Shown: positions 33,268-46,711, numbered from the stretch's first letter. The stretch is DNA of 64,000 bases from Cephalotus follicularis (GCA_001972305.1 BDDD01006307.1:1-64000); one strand, 5' to 3'. Numbers and translations are program-made. The notes: a model not told the origin generated them from the sequence alone.

Positions 33268-35937
33268 TGTAACGCCCCCGACCCAAGTTCACTTTATGCT
33301 CAAAGCGAGCTACGAAGATTCGGTGTGTTACAAGGAGTGTAAACCATTAATCATCAAATCGTTTAATCATTTAACGATCTATGCCATATCGTATTCAACA
33401 ACCTCACAATTTCACAATATACACACAACTTTAAAGCCTAAACTTTAGAATCATCATACTCTTAATTGAAATCATCTTATATCCAAAAACCTTGTTTATT
33501 GCTAACATCTTTCATTATTTTCTCATTATCTCAAATATGTCTTACAACCTTCAAGATTAAACTTCAAAACATCACATTCTCACTTGAAACATCATACTAT
33601 ATAACATTTATTTCTATACATTTACACCTCTACATCATCTGTCATAATACATTACATAGTGGAAAAGCATTAACTTATTACATCATAAAATATTTATACA
33701 AAACATAATTGCATAACATACTTCCTTTCCAACACTTCTTTTACGAACTTCTTCTAAAGCTCGCAATTCCATGTTTAACCGTTTCCTGGAAATTTATTTG
33801 AAAACAAGACATTGAAAGGAGAGCTCAAATAACTCAGTAAGAATCATAATCGTAAAACGTTATTGAATTCCATTGTTTTTCATAATCTTTATCAAAACGT
33901 TTCCAAATCATACATTTCAAAACATCATTGAAAATCATCTTCTAGTTTTATAAAACTAGAACATTTCACATTCATTTTGTTTTTCTGATCATATCTCATG
34001 AATCAGAACATTTCATACATCACTAAGGGGTTATAAAACATAAAGAACCCAATTGAACCATGCTTCACCAGGGCATTGTGCACTCCTCGATTACTATCCT
34101 TAGACCACATGCATGTCCGTGAGCACTCTACGCTCCATTAACATTAATCCTTCTCAGATTAATCCTCCTTTGATCGCAATCCAAGAGTTTTTCATCTCAG
34201 CTCGTTACCTTTTTCCATCTCATAAAATCATTTCATAAAACATTTCTCAATACTCTGAGTGATCAGTTCAAAGCATTCATAAAACAACATCGTACAACAT
34301 TTCTAAAACTGATTTTTCGTATATACGTAGTCATTTCCAGAGAAAACTTAAAACATCAAAGTTAAAGTAGACATTTCAAAGATTCCATAAAGCTAAAGTT
34401 CATAATTTTTTGGTTGAGAAACGAAGCTGCAGTGAATATTCAAAGCTGCAGATCCCATATGAAAAACAGCACATGAGCAGTAATCTTAAACATACTTTTT
34501 CATCAAGAAGTTGACAGAATTTTGGAAAATACCAAACATAACAGTTTTATAGGACATCATAAGGTTTCCAAAACATTCAACCATTAGAAATTTCATCAAG
34601 AAGCGAACAAGTTATGAATAAAAGAAGCTGATGTAAAATATCAAAAGAAAACAGGACATTTCATGCTTTAGAAAAATTGAGTAAGAATCTTTACTTTAAT
34701 TCAATCTCCTCCTCTCCTTTACTTAGCCGAATTCTTAGTCAATCTCAGCAGAGGACAACCTCATTTCAGGCTAAAACTACACATATATATACAAAGAGAG
34801 AGACTTGGGATGCAAGCTTCCTCCTATGTGAGTCACCATGTTAGTTGCCCATGTGACTAAATTCTCCATCTACAAATTGATGACACTTGTCCCATATCAA
34901 CATTCTACTCATGACACCTGGTTGAAATATCTGATTCCTTCACTCCCTAGCTTGACATATGTCCTTACTTGGAAAAAAAATCTTAAATGAATGACATAGG
35001 AAAAGAAAGGTAGAGGACAAAATACCGACGACTCTCCTCTGACTATTTTTCGAGGACTCCTCAACAAGCTTCACACAACACATAAGGCCACAACTCACCA
35101 TCCAAGGACTCCCTGCTTCCTCGGTAGAACCTCTTACACGTAACCATCATCTCTTCCATGCGAACCTTTGCCATGCGATACTCAACCCATGGGATCCTCT
35201 GCCATGGGATCCTCCTCCATGGGATCCTCGGCCATGAGATCCTAAACCCCGGGATCCTCTGCCGTGCGATCCTCTGCATGGGATCCTCTGCCCTGCGGAC
35301 CTTTTCCGTGCGATCCTCTGCCATGCAAACCTCTGCCATGCGATCCTCTGCCGTGCGATCCTCTGCCATGGGATCCTCTGCCACGCGACCTCTGCCACTC
35401 GTCCTCTGCCACACGACCTCTGCTCCTCTGCCATGAGATCCTTTGCAACGCGTCTTCTGCCATGTGACCTCTGCCACGTGATCCTCTGCCACGCGACCTC
35501 TGCCATGCGACCCCTGCCACGCGATCCTCTGCCACGCGACCTCTGCCATGCTATCTGAGGACTCAACCTTGACCCCTTACTCATATATAAAGCCATTATA
35601 TCAACATCCGAGGACTCCGTGGCTCCTCGTGCGTAGTTGAAAACAGAAAACTCATAACTCCAAACATTTATCAAAGGATAAGGTAAAACCAATCCAAGGA
35701 CTAGAAACATCTATTTCTTTCATCAAAGTACTATTAAAACACATGCTAGTCCTCTGACTAAAGACATACACTACTTCCTTTGCCAACAGAAGAACAACAT
35801 AAGTTTTCTTCTTATACGTCGTAGAATTTCTTTCTTTAATATATCATTTTCAAAACATAAGCTCTTTATCCTCAAAATTTTTCTTTAGGGTAATCATAAT
35901 TCCATAAATATCTTTAACAAAAACTCCGGTTGTTACA
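33268..35937 (-). repeat. LTR-A of the chromovirus array
   Basis: 2670 bases, TG...CA. On the minus strand, a TATATATATGTG box near 34785 is followed by a purine-rich leader, and another TATATATGAG lies near 35585. Contains the variable-number repeat at 35150-35553. Confidence 0.88.
35150..35553. repeat. variable-number short repeat in LTR-A
   Basis: About two dozen units of a roughly 15-base phrase, GATCCTCTGCCATGC or GATCCTCTGCCATGG, with CTCTGCCACGCGACC variants. On the minus strand it translates as repetitive GRGSHGRGSHG, which is an artefact of the repeat. It is the longest of the three LTR copies. Confidence 0.88.
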
Positions 35938-38138
35938 TTATACCATTCTTACACAAATTTTGTCCTCAAAATTGTTATGCAATAGTCTTAAAAAGTTGAG
36001 GATATTCTTGTCTCATTGCTTCTTCTAATTCCCAAGTGGCTTCCTTGTCTCCATGATTCCTCCACCGTACTTTTACTAAAGGAATTGTCTTGGTCCACAT
36101 AATTTGTTCTTTATAATCCAAGATTTCCACCGGTTACTCGTTGTATGACAAATCTTCATGCATTTGTATCGGTTCAGCACTTAAAATATGAGATGGGTTG
36201 GCCATATATTTTCTAAGTAGAGATACATGGAACACATTGTGAACGTAAGAGAGATTTGGTGGCAATGCAAGCCTATACGCAACCTCCCTAATTCTTTTCA
36301 GAATTTCAAATGGTCCAATGTATCTTGGACTAAGCTTCCCTTCTTGACAAATCTCATGACTCCTTTCCAAGGCGATACCTTTAGAAAAACATGATATCTC
36401 ACTTGAAACTGTAAATCCCTTCATCTTTTATCCGCGTAGCTCTTTTGTCTACTTTGGGGGTTAAGAGGCGTTTCCGAATCAACTTTACCTTTTCCGTAGT
36501 TACTTGTACCAAGTCAATTGCAAAGAGTACTTCTTGATCCGGTGGTATACCAGGTAGATATTCAAGAAACACATCCGTAAAAATCCTTAACAACGTGAAC
36601 ATCTTCTATCTTCATCTTTTCTTCCTTGGTGTCCACCACATAGGCGAGGTAACCTTCGCAGCCGCTTTTCAACAATCATCTAGCTTGGATTGCTAATATG
36701 AAACTTAGGGGTTTACTGACTTCTGCGTTCCGGTAAACAAACTCCAGTTGATTGGCTATAGAAAACTTAACCTTCTTCTTATAGCAATCAACATTAGCAT
36801 GATTTGTCGAAAGCCAATCCATGCCTGTCATTAGAATCTTCCACATCTTCAGCTGTCATGGCGTATGTTCTAACCGATGCTCTAGGTTGTTGAGATACAT
36901 TCCCTCTTTCTCCATTGGACTTTCGTTTCTTGCTGCTACAACTAGAGGATTCGCCTACCTTCCACTTTCCTTGTCCTTGATCCGTCCGCTGTAGCTGGTA
37001 CTTCTGGTTATCGCATCCTTCAACATTGCTTAGTAGGTTTGCGGATTCTGCGCAATCAATAATCTTCGAACGTTGGGTTTTAAACCCCTTGTAAAACCTA
37101 TTCGTTCTTCTCTGTTTCGTCGGCACCATGTAAGTAGCGTATCGAGACAACCTTGCAAAAATTGCCTCGTACTAAGCCACAGTTTCAGACTCACCCTGTT
37201 CCAAACGAAGGAAATCTTCCTCCATTTTGTCCTTCATTGTGTGCGGAAAATATTTATCCATAAATATTTTCTTAAACTCCTCCCTTGTCATTGCTTTTAT
37301 TTCTCGACGTGTCTTTGTCCTCTCGATCATATCCGACCATTGATCCGCCTCTCCTTCTAATTTGTATATCGAAAACTCCACCTTCTGACGATCTGTACAA
37401 TCCAGCGCTCTGAAAATCTTTTAATTTCCTTGGATACATGCTTCGGCCTCCATAGGATCCGTCACTCCCGAAAAGGTCTTCGGATGTTGTCTTGCAAACG
37501 GCTCCAGGGTTGGCCTTGCTGACAAAGGCGCTTGATGGTCATTACCGTTGTTATTCGTAATAACTCGAGCCAATCGATTCAATACTGCGTTTAGAGAATT
37601 ATCTTCTCCATCCTCTTGTGCATTCCTGTTCCCTCTTTGACCACGATCTCTTCTTGCATCAGCCATCTTGTTACTACTTACGAGTTAACCTTAGCCTTAG
37701 ACAATTCTACTCCTTTAAGCCATCTTGTTAACACTACGTTATTTGGTATCTCTTCTAGAATATACCTTATCAGCATCCTCAGATTCTCTCTAACCCTTCA
37801 AATAACTATTCCATCGACTCCCAAAACATACCTCAAAAGAACCTTCTGACATGACTTAACTTCTCCAAAGCATTCATCCTTTCTTGATAACTCCTCATTA
37901 TACTTTTCCTCCATCCAGTATAAATGAGTGTAATATTCTTCTCGATTACTAGTTATAATCCCTCTCAAAATATCTTTCTATTCTTGAAGATTCTGCTTTT
38001 TAGTCATTAAATCCAGTAATAGTGTCCAAAGGATCTGACTCACTCTTTGATGACATCTAAAGAAATCAGATCAGCAAATATTTCCAAACAATTTATATCC
38101 TAAAAATATAGCAATATTCAACTCTATGATACCATTCT
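35938..38138 (-). pseudogene. internal region A: gag plus remnants of protease, RT start and integrase end
   Basis: Minus-strand order: primer-binding site (38116-38134, TGGTATCATAGAGTTGAAT); gag from 37666 (MADARRDRGQRGN; PMEAEACIQ; KLEGEADQWSDMIERTKTRRE; EFKKIFMDKYFP); a downstream NRFYKGF block; a protease remnant with DWLSTNHANVDCY near 36810 and no active-site DSG; a short RT N-terminus (FLEYLPGIPPDQE); then directly integrase C-terminus ([39 protein letters not shown]). Stops and frameshifts occur throughout. Layout is the same as internal B. Confidence 0.85.
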
Positions 38139-39953
38139 TGTAACGCCCTCGATCCGAGTTCACTTTATGCTCAAAGCGAGCTACGAAGATTCGGTGCGTT
38201 ACAGGGGTGTAAACCATTAATCATCAAATCGTTTAATCATTTAACGATCTATGCCATATCGTATTCAACAACCTCACAATTTCACAATATACACACAACT
38301 TTAAAGACTAAACTTTAGAATCATCATACTCTTAATTGAAATCATTTTATATCAAAAAACCTTGTTTATTGCTAACATCTTTCATTATTTTCTCATAATA
38401 TCAAACATGTCTTACAACCTTCAAGATTAAACTTCAAAACGTCACATTCTCACTTGAAACATCATACATTATAACATTTATTTCTATACATTTACTCCTC
38501 TACATTATCTGTCATAATACATTACACAACGGAAAAGCATTAACTTATTATATCATAAAATAGTTATACAAAACATAATTGCATAACATACTTCCTTTCA
38601 GCCATTTCTTTTACGAACTTCCTCTAAAACTCGCAATTCCATGTTTAACCGTTTCCTGGAAGTTTATTTGAAAACAAGACATTGAATGGAGTGAGCTCAA
38701 ATAGCTCAGTAAGAATCATAATCGTAAAACGTTATCGAATTCCATTGTTTTTGATAATCTTTATCAAAACGTTTCCAAATCATACATTTCAAAACATCAT
38801 TGAAAATCATCTTCTAGTTTTATAGAACTAGAACATTTCACATTCATTTCCTTTTTATGATAATATCTCATGAATCAGAACATTTCATCCATCATTGAGG
38901 GGTTATAAAACATAAAGAACCCAATTGAACCATGCTTCACCGGGGCATTGTGCACTCCCCGATTACTATCCTTACATCACATGCATGTCCGTGAGCACCC
39001 TACGCTCCATTAACATTAATCCTTCTCGGATTAATCCTCCTTGTATCGCAATCCAAGTGTTGTTCATCTCAATTTGTTACCTTTTTCCATCTCATAAAAA
39101 TATTTCATAAAACATTTCTCAATACTTTGAGTGATCAGCTCAAAGCATTCATACAACATTTTTAAAACTGATTTTTCGTATATAGAGAAAACTTATAACA
39201 TCAAAGTTAAAGTGGACATTTCAAAGATTCCATAAAGGCAAAGTTCATAAATTTTTGGTTGACAAACGAAGCTGCAGTGAATTTTCAAAGCTACAGATCC
39301 CATATGAAAAAAGCACATGAGCAGTAATATTAAACATACTTTTTCGTCAAGAAGTTGATAGAATTTCAGAACATACCAAACATAACAGTTTTAGAGCACG
39401 TCTTAAGGTTTCCAAAACATTCAACCATTCAAAATTTCATCAAGAAACGAACAAGTTATGAATAAAAGAAGCTAATGTAAAATATTAGAAGAAAACAGGA
39501 CATTTCATGCTTTAGAAAAATTGAGTAGGAATCCTTACTTTAATTCAATCTCCTCCTCTCCTTTACTTAGCCGAATTCTTAGTCAATCTCAGTAGAGGAA
39601 AACCTTATTTCAGGCTAAAATTACACATATTTATACAAAGAGAGAGACTTGGGATGCAAGCTTCCTCCTATGTGAGTCACCATGTTAGTTGCCTATGTGA
39701 CTAAATTCTCCACCTACAAATTGATGACACTTGTCCCATATCATCATTCCACTCATGACACCTGGTTGAAATATCTGATTCCTTCAGTCCCTAGCTTGAC
39801 ATGTGTCCTTACTTGGAAAAAAATCTTAAATGAATGACGTAGTAAAAGAAAGGTAGAGGACAAAATACCGAGGACTCTCCTCTGACTATTTTCCGAGGAC
39901 TCTCCTCTGACTATTTTTCAAGGACTCCTCAACAAGCTTCACACAACACATAA

Positions 39954-41219
39954 TGTGACATCCGTGTCCTTGTACAGACGGTGTCTGTGAGCCTACGAGG
40001 CTTCTGTCTGTCTGTCTGTCTGTCAATATGTTTTCTGGCATTCATGATATGCATCATGGCATTATTTAAATTTTTACGATTTTATTCTGATGGTTTTCTG
40101 CATAAGAAATTAAATTGTCTTTCCGTAAATTAAATGATATTTTTCTGAAAAGACTGCTGATTCGGAAAAATAGGCCAAGTGGTATGTCCTAAACATCCGA
40201 TTTCTGTCCGTAACGGTTAAATTCTGGACAAAAACTCTTTCTGTTATGGTGGAGATTATATATATATATGTGAAATTGCCATTTTTGGCAATTTTATGCC
40301 TCTCTCTCATCTCTCATGCTTTCTCTCCCATCTCTCCCGCTCTCTCTCTCCTCTCTCCCGTCTCTCTCTGCTGTCACACTTCTGCCGCCGGCGTCAGAGC
40401 CGATCTGACGTCGGCGAGGGTACCAACGGGACCGCCTCATCGTCCCGGTTTGTTTCTGTTTCGGTTGTTTTACATTTTTGTTATATCTTTTCTGCAAAGA
40501 TATTTATATGCGAGCAAAACTCTGCGGAGTCTTTTTGTTCCATCTCACTAGTCCTGTGGACTAACCCTCTCCTCTGTTTTCTGTTTTTAGTTCTGACAGG
40601 TTAGTCTGCTCCGCTCTGTCAGCTGGAGTCTGTTTGTCTGCTGAGGTGAGACCACATATAAGGGCATGCTACCAGAGTCATCATATGTATAGCATACTGC
40701 ATCAATGTTTTAAATTCTGCATTTCTTATATGTTCATATAACTGTTTTTGGTTTTGTTTAAAAAGGGTTGAACCCTAATCAGGTTTTAAGTTTTGTTAAT
40801 ACGGTTGAGGCAGAGCCCAACCCATTACTTGTTTTCTGTTTATATTACGATCTGCTGAGGGCTGAGCCCATATTATAAACTGTTCCTCCTTCGGGAGTGT
40901 GTTCTGCTGAGGGCTGAGCCCATTACAAACTGTTTCCTCCTTCGGGAGTGTGTTTTTATAAATTGTGTTTTCTTTACAGGGGGCATAGTCCTATAAACAA
41001 ATACTACATGCCCGATTTTCGTAAAATTTTAAGAGTTAGAAGTATTTTCAAGTTTTTCAAGAAATTTTTCTGTTTTCTTTATATTTTGAAGAAACTTTAT
41101 GTTTTAAAATGCTTTTCTGAAACTCTGTTCTGCTGAACCTACGAGGTGAGTCTCTGATGGGAGACTTGGCCTCGTAGCGGACGTGACGGATTCCAGCGGG
41201 GCTGGGTCCGGGCGTCACA
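39954..41219 (+). mobile_element. solo LTR of another gypsy family, 1266 bp
   Basis: Starts TGTGACATCC and ends GGGCGTCACA (inverted TGTGAC/GTCACA termini), flanked by a perfect TSD CATAA (39949-39953 and 41220-41224). The uninterrupted site is visible in LTR-A near 35080, where CACATAAGG is continuous. Contains a (TCTG)n run near 40007-40023 and a twice-repeated CTGAGGGCTGAGCCC/CCTTCGGGAGTG block (40855-40950). A segment near 41000 (ACATGCCCGATTTTCGTAAAA) matches the LTR ending at 12620, so the families are related. Confidence 0.92.
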
Positions 41220-41289
41220 CATAAGGCCATAACTCACCATCTGAGGACTCCTGGCTTCCTCGGTAGAACCTCTTACACGTAACCATCAT

Positions 41290-41644
41290 CTCTGCCATGC
41301 GATCCTCTACCATGCGATCCTCAAGCCATGGGATCCTCTGCCATGGGATCCTCTTCATGGGATCCTCTGCCATGCGATCCTAAACCATGGGATCCTCTCC
41401 CATGGGATCCTTTGTCGTGCGATCCTCTGCATGGGATCCTCTGCCATACAAACCTCTGCCATGCGATCCTCTGCCATGGGATCCTCTGCATGGGATCCTC
41501 TGCCACGCGGCCTCTGCCACGCGTCCTCTGCCACGCGACCTCCGCTCCTCTGCCATGCGATCCTCTGTCACGCGTCTTCTGCCATGCGACCTCTGCCACG
41601 TGACCCCTGCCAGGCAACCTCTGCCACGCGACCTCTGCCATGCT
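41290..41644. repeat. variable-number short repeat in LTR-B
   Basis: Same GATCCTCTGCCATGC-type units as at 35150-35553, but a shorter array and a different order of variants. Confidence 0.88.
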
Positions 41645-42029
41645 ATCCGAGGACTCAATCTTCAGCCCTTACTCATATATAAAGCCATTAAATCAACATC
41701 CGAGGACTCCTTGGCTCCTCGGGCGAAGTTGAAAACACAAAACTCATAACGCCAAACATTCATCAAAGGACAAGGTAAAACCAATCCACAGACTAGAAAC
41801 ATCTATTTCTTTCATCAAAGTACTATTACAATACATGCTAGTCCTCTGACTAAAGACATACACTGCTTCCTCTGCCAACAGAAGAACAACATAAGTTTTC
41901 TTTTTATACATCGTAGAATTTCTTGATTTAATATATCATTTTCAAAACATAAGCTCTTTATCCTCAAAATTTTTCTTTAGGGTAATCATAATTCCATAAA
42001 TAACTTTAACAAAAACTCCGGTTGTTACA

Positions 42030-44231
42030 TTCTACCATTTTTACAGAAATATTGTCCTCAAAATTTTTATGCAGTAGTCTTAAAAAGTTGAGGATATTCT
42101 TGTCTCATTGCTTCTTCTAATTCCCAAGTGGCTTCCTCGTCTCCATGATTCCTCCACCGTACTTTTACTAAAGGAATTGTCTCGGTCCACAGAATTTGTT
42201 CTTTATAATCCAAGATTTCCACCGGTTACTCGTTGTATGACAAATCTTCATGCATTTGTATCGGTTCAGTACTTAAAATATGAGATGGGTTGGCCATATA
42301 TTTTGTAAGTAGAGATACATGGAACACATTGTGAACGTGAGAGAGATTTGGTGGCAATACAAGCCTGCACGCAACCTCCCCAATTCTTTCCAGAATTTCA
42401 AATGGTCCAATGTATCTCGGACTAAGCTTTCCCATATTGACAAATCTCATGACTCCTTTCCAAGGCGATACCTTTAGAAAAACATGTTATCGCACTTAAA
42501 ACTGTAAATCCCTTCGTCTTTTATCCGCGTAGCTCTTTTGTCTACTTTGGGCTGTTAAGAGGTGTTTCCGAATCAACTTTACCTTTTCCGTAGTTACTTG
42601 TACCAAGTCAATTGCAAAGTCTACTTCTCGATCCGGTGGTATACCAGGTAGATATTCAAGAAACACATCCGTAAAAATCCTTAACAACGTGAACATCTTC
42701 TATCTTCATCTTTTCTTCCTTGGTGTCTACCACATAGGCGAGGTAACCTTCGCAGCCGCTTTTCAACAATCATCAGGCTTGGTTTCTAATATGAAACTTA
42801 GGGGTTTACTGACTTCTGCGTTCCGATAAACAAACTCCAGTTGATTGGTTATAGAAAACTTAACCTTCTTCTTATAGCAATCAACATTAGCATGATTCGC
42901 CGAAAGCCAATCCGTGCCTGTCATTAGAATCTTCCATATCTTCAGCTGTCATGGCGTATGTTCTAATCGATGCTCTAGGTTGTTGAGCTCCATTCCCTCT
43001 TTCTCCATTGGACTTTCCTTTCTTGCTACTACAACTAGAGGATTCGCCTGCCTCCCTCTTTCCTTGTCCTTGGTCCGTCTGCTGTAGCTGGTACTTCTGG
43101 TTATCGCATCCTTCAACATTGCTTCGTAGGTTTGCGGATTCTGCGCAATCAACAATCTTCGAACGTTGGGTTTTAAACCCCTTGTAAAACCTATTCGTTC
43201 TTCTCTGTTTCGTTGGCACCATGTAAGTAGCGTATCAAGACAACCTTGCAAAAATTGCCTCGTACTGAGCCACAGTTTCAGACTCACCCTGTTCCAAACG
43301 AAGGAAATCTTCCTCCATTTTGTCCTTCACTGCTTGCGAAAAATATTTATCCATAAATATTTTCTTAAACTCCTCCCATGTCATTGCTTCTATTTCTCGT
43401 CGTGTCTTTGTCCTCTCGATCATATCCCACCATTGATTCGCCTCTCCTTCTAATTTGTATATCGAAAACCCCACCTTCTAACGATCTGTACAATCCAACG
43501 CTCTGAAAATCTTTTAATTTCCTTGGATCCATGCTTCGGCCTCCATAGGATCTGTCACTCCCGAAAAGGTCTTCGGATGTTGTCTTGCAAACGACTCCAG
43601 GGTTGGCCTCGCTGACAATGGCGCTTGATGGTCATTACCGTTGTTATTCGTAATAACTCTAGCCAATCGATTCCATAACGAATTTAGAGAATTATCTTCC
43701 CAATCCTCTTGTTCATTCCCGTTCCCTCTTTGACCACGATCTCCTCTTGCATCATCCATCTTGTTACTACTTACGAGTTAACCTTAGCCTTAGACAATTC
43801 CACTCCTTTAAGCCATCTTGTTAACACTACGTTATCTGGTATCTCTTCTAGAATATACCTTATCAATATTCTCAGATTTTCTCTAACCCTTCGAATAACT
43901 ATTCCATTGACTCCCAAAATATACCTCAAAATAACCTTCTGACATGACTTAACTTCTCTAAAGCATTCATCCTTTCTTGCTAACTCCTCATTATACTCTT
44001 CCTCCATATGGTATATATGAGTGTAATATTGTTCTCAATTACTAGCTATAATCCCTCTCAAAATATCTTTCTATTCCTAAAGATTCTGATTTTTAGTCAT
44101 TAAATCCAGTAATAGTGTCCAAAGGATCTGACTCACTCTTTGATGACATCTAAAGAAATCAGATCAGCAAATATTTCTAAACAATTTATATCCTCAAAAT
44201 ATAGCAATATTCAACTCTATGATACCATTCT
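42030..44231 (-). pseudogene. internal region B: gag plus remnants of protease, RT start and integrase end
   Basis: Same order as internal A. Gag starts at 43759 (MDDARGDRGQRGN), stops at 43514, resumes from 43474 (KLEGEANQWWDMIERTKTRRE; KIFMDKYFSQAVKDKMEED; QYEAIFARLS) and changes frame near 43220. A protease remnant (DWLSANHANVDCYKKK) lies near 42880, RT start FLEYLPGIPPDREVDFAIDL near 42630, then integrase C-terminus from about 42600 to 42060 ([35 protein letters not shown]). Reading frames are somewhat less damaged than in internal A (for example QWWDMI versus QWSDMI). Confidence 0.86.
44209..44227 (-). other. primer-binding site of the chromovirus array
   Basis: On the minus strand TGGTATCATAGAGTTGAAT begins a few bases after LTR-C; TGGTATCA is the initiator tRNA-Met-type start. 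The same sequence lies beside LTR-B (38116-38134). Confidence 0.75.
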
Positions 44232-46711
44232 TGTAACGCCCCCGATCCGAGTTCACTTTATGCTCAAAGCGAGCTACAAAGATTCGGTGCGTTACAGGGG
44301 GTGTTAACCATTAATCATCAAATCGTTTAATCATTTAACGATCTATGCCATATCGTATTCAACAACCTCACAATTTCACAATATACACAGAACTTTAAAG
44401 ACTAAACTTTAGAATCATCATACTCTTAATTGAAATCATCTTATATCCAAAAACCTTGTTTATTGCTAACATCTTTCATTATTTTCTCATAATCTCAAAT
44501 ATGTCTTACAACCTTCAAGATTAAACTTCAAAACATCACATTCTCACTTGAAATATCATACATTATAACATTTATTTCTATACATTTACACCTCTACATC
44601 ATCTATCATAATACATTACACAGCGGAAAAACATTAACTTATTACATCATAAAATAGTTATACAAAACATAATTGCATAACATACTTCCTTCCCAACACT
44701 TCTTTCACGAACTTCCTCTAAAGCTCGCAATTCCATGTTTAATCGTTTCTTGGAAATTTATTTGAAAACAAGATATTGAAATGAGTGAGCTCAAATAGCT
44801 CAGTAAGAATCATAATCGTAAAACGTTATCGAATTCTATTATTTTTGATAATCTTTATCAAAACATTTCCAAATCATACATTTCAAAACATCATTGAAAA
44901 TCATCTTCTAGTTTTATAAAACTATAACATTGCACATTCATCTCCTTTTTCTGATCATATGTCATGAATCAGAACATTTCATACATCACTGAGAGGTTAT
45001 AAAACATAAAGAACGCAATTGAACCATGCTTCACCGGGGCATTGTGCACTCCCTGATTACTATCCTTACATCACAGACATGTCCGTGAGCACTCTACGCT
45101 CCATTAACATTAATCCTTCTCGGATTAATCCTCCTTGGATCGCAATCCAAGAGTTGTTCATCTCAGTTCGTTACCTTTTTCCATCTCATAAAATCATTTC
45201 ATAAAACATTTCTCAATACTTTGAGTGATCAGCTCAAAACATTCATAAAACAGCATCGTACAACATTTCTAAAACTAATTTTTCGTATATACGTAGTCAT
45301 TTCCAGAGAAAACTTAAAACATCAAATTTAAAGTAGACATTTCAAAGATTACATAAAGGTAAAGTTCATAATTTTTTTGTTGAGAAACGAAGCTACAGTG
45401 AATTTTCAAAGCTGCAGGTCCCATATGAAAAATAGCACACGAGCAGTTATATTGAACATACTTTTTCGTCAAGAAGTTGATAGAATTTAGGAACAGACCA
45501 AACATAACAGTTTTGTAGGACATCTTAAGGTTTCCAAAACATTCAACCATTTGAAATTTCATCAAGAAACGAACAAGTTATGGATAAAAGAAGCTGCTGT
45601 AAAATATCAGAAGAAAACAGGACATTTCATGCTTTAGAAAAATTGAGTAAGAATCCTTACTTTAATTCAATCTCCTCCTCTCCTTTACTTAGCCGAATTC
45701 TTAGTCAATCTCAGCAGAGGACAACCTTATTTCAGGCTAAAACTAGACATATATATACAAATAGAGAGACTTGGGATGCAAGCTTCCTCCTATGTGAGTC
45801 ACCATGTTAGTTGCCCATGTGACTAAATTCTCCACCTACAAATTGATGACACTTGTCCCATATCATCATTCTACTCATGACACCTGGTTAAAATATCTAA
45901 TTCCTTCACTGCCTAGCTTGACATGTGTCCTTACTTGGAAAAAAACCTTAAATGACTGACGTAAGAGAAGAAAGGTAGAGGAAAAAATACTGGGGCCTCT
46001 CCTCTGACTATTTTCCGAGGACTCCTCAACAAGCTTCAGACAACACATAAGGCCATAACTCACCATCAAAGTACTCCCTGCTTCCTCGGTAGAATCTCTT
46101 ACACGTAACCATCATCTCTACCATGCGATCCTATGCCATGCGATCCTCAACCCATGGGATCCTCTGCCATGGGATCCTCTGCATGGGATCCTCAATCGTG
46201 CAATCCTCCGCATGGGATCCTCTGCCATGCGATCCTCTGCCATGCAATCCTCTGCCACGCGACCTTCTGCCACGCGACCTCTGCTCCTCTGCCATGAATC
46301 CTCTTCCACGCGACCTCTGTCATGCTATCCGAGGACTCGACCTTGAGCCCTTACTCATATATAAATCCATTAAATCAACATCCGAGGACTTCTTGGCTCC
46401 TCGGGCATAGTTGAAAACACAAAACTCATAACACCAAACATTCATCAAAGGACATGGTAAAACCATTCCATGGACTAGAAACATCTATTTCTTTCATCAA
46501 AGTACTATTACAACACATGCTAGTCCTCTAACTAAAGACATACACTGCTTCCTCTGCCAACAGAAGAACAACATAAGTTTTCTTCTTATACGTCGGAGAA
46601 TTTCTGGCTTTAATATATCATTTTCAAAACATAAGCTCTTTATCCTAAAAAATTTTCTTTAGGGTAATCATAATTCCATAAATAACTTTAACAAAAACTC
46701 CGGTTGTTACA
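44232..46711 (-). repeat. LTR-C of the chromovirus array
   Basis: 2480 bases, the shortest of the three, mainly because its short-repeat array (46120-46325) has fewer units. It is the 5' LTR of the array in element orientation. Confidence 0.88.
46120..46325. repeat. variable-number short repeat in LTR-C
   Basis: About a dozen GATCCTCTGCCATGC-type units, roughly half the length of the array in LTR-A. Confidence 0.85.

Larger units (their letters stand above)
38139..42029 (-). repeat. LTR-B of the chromovirus array, interrupted
   Basis: 3891 bases; removing the 1266-base nested solo LTR and its 5-base duplication leaves about 2620, close to LTR-A. Near 39868-39920 the phrase GAGGACTCTCCTCTGACTAT is duplicated compared with LTR-A. 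Confidence 0.88.
33268..46711 (-). mobile_element. three-LTR, two-body array of a deleted chromovirus
   Basis: In minus orientation: LTR-C (46711-44232), internal B (44231-42030), LTR-B (42029-38139, with a nested solo LTR), internal A (38138-35938), LTR-A (35937-33268). All three LTRs start TGTAACAACCGGAG and end GTTACA on the minus strand. The two internal regions are 2202 and 2201 bases and share the same deletions and several of the same stops. Outer flanking 5-mers are CCCCT (33263-33267) and CCCTT (46712-46716), compatible with one TSD carrying one change. The gag and integrase C-terminus match the Tekay/Del group of Ty3/gypsy chromoviruses. RT, RNase H and the integrase core are missing, so the copies are non-autonomous. 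Confidence 0.88.

Noticed and set aside
35061..35710. Minus-strand frames rich in GRGSHG/QRIAW repeats in the LTR (also at 41321-41658 and 46118-46309)
   Set aside because: They are translations of the 15-base tandem repeat in several frames at once. No codon structure or neighbouring coding signal supports a protein.
36794..43942. Plus-strand frames opposite the gypsy gag (for example 37073-37360 and 43166-43453)
   Set aside because: Shadows of the minus-strand gag; the paired copies simply reflect the duplicated internal region.
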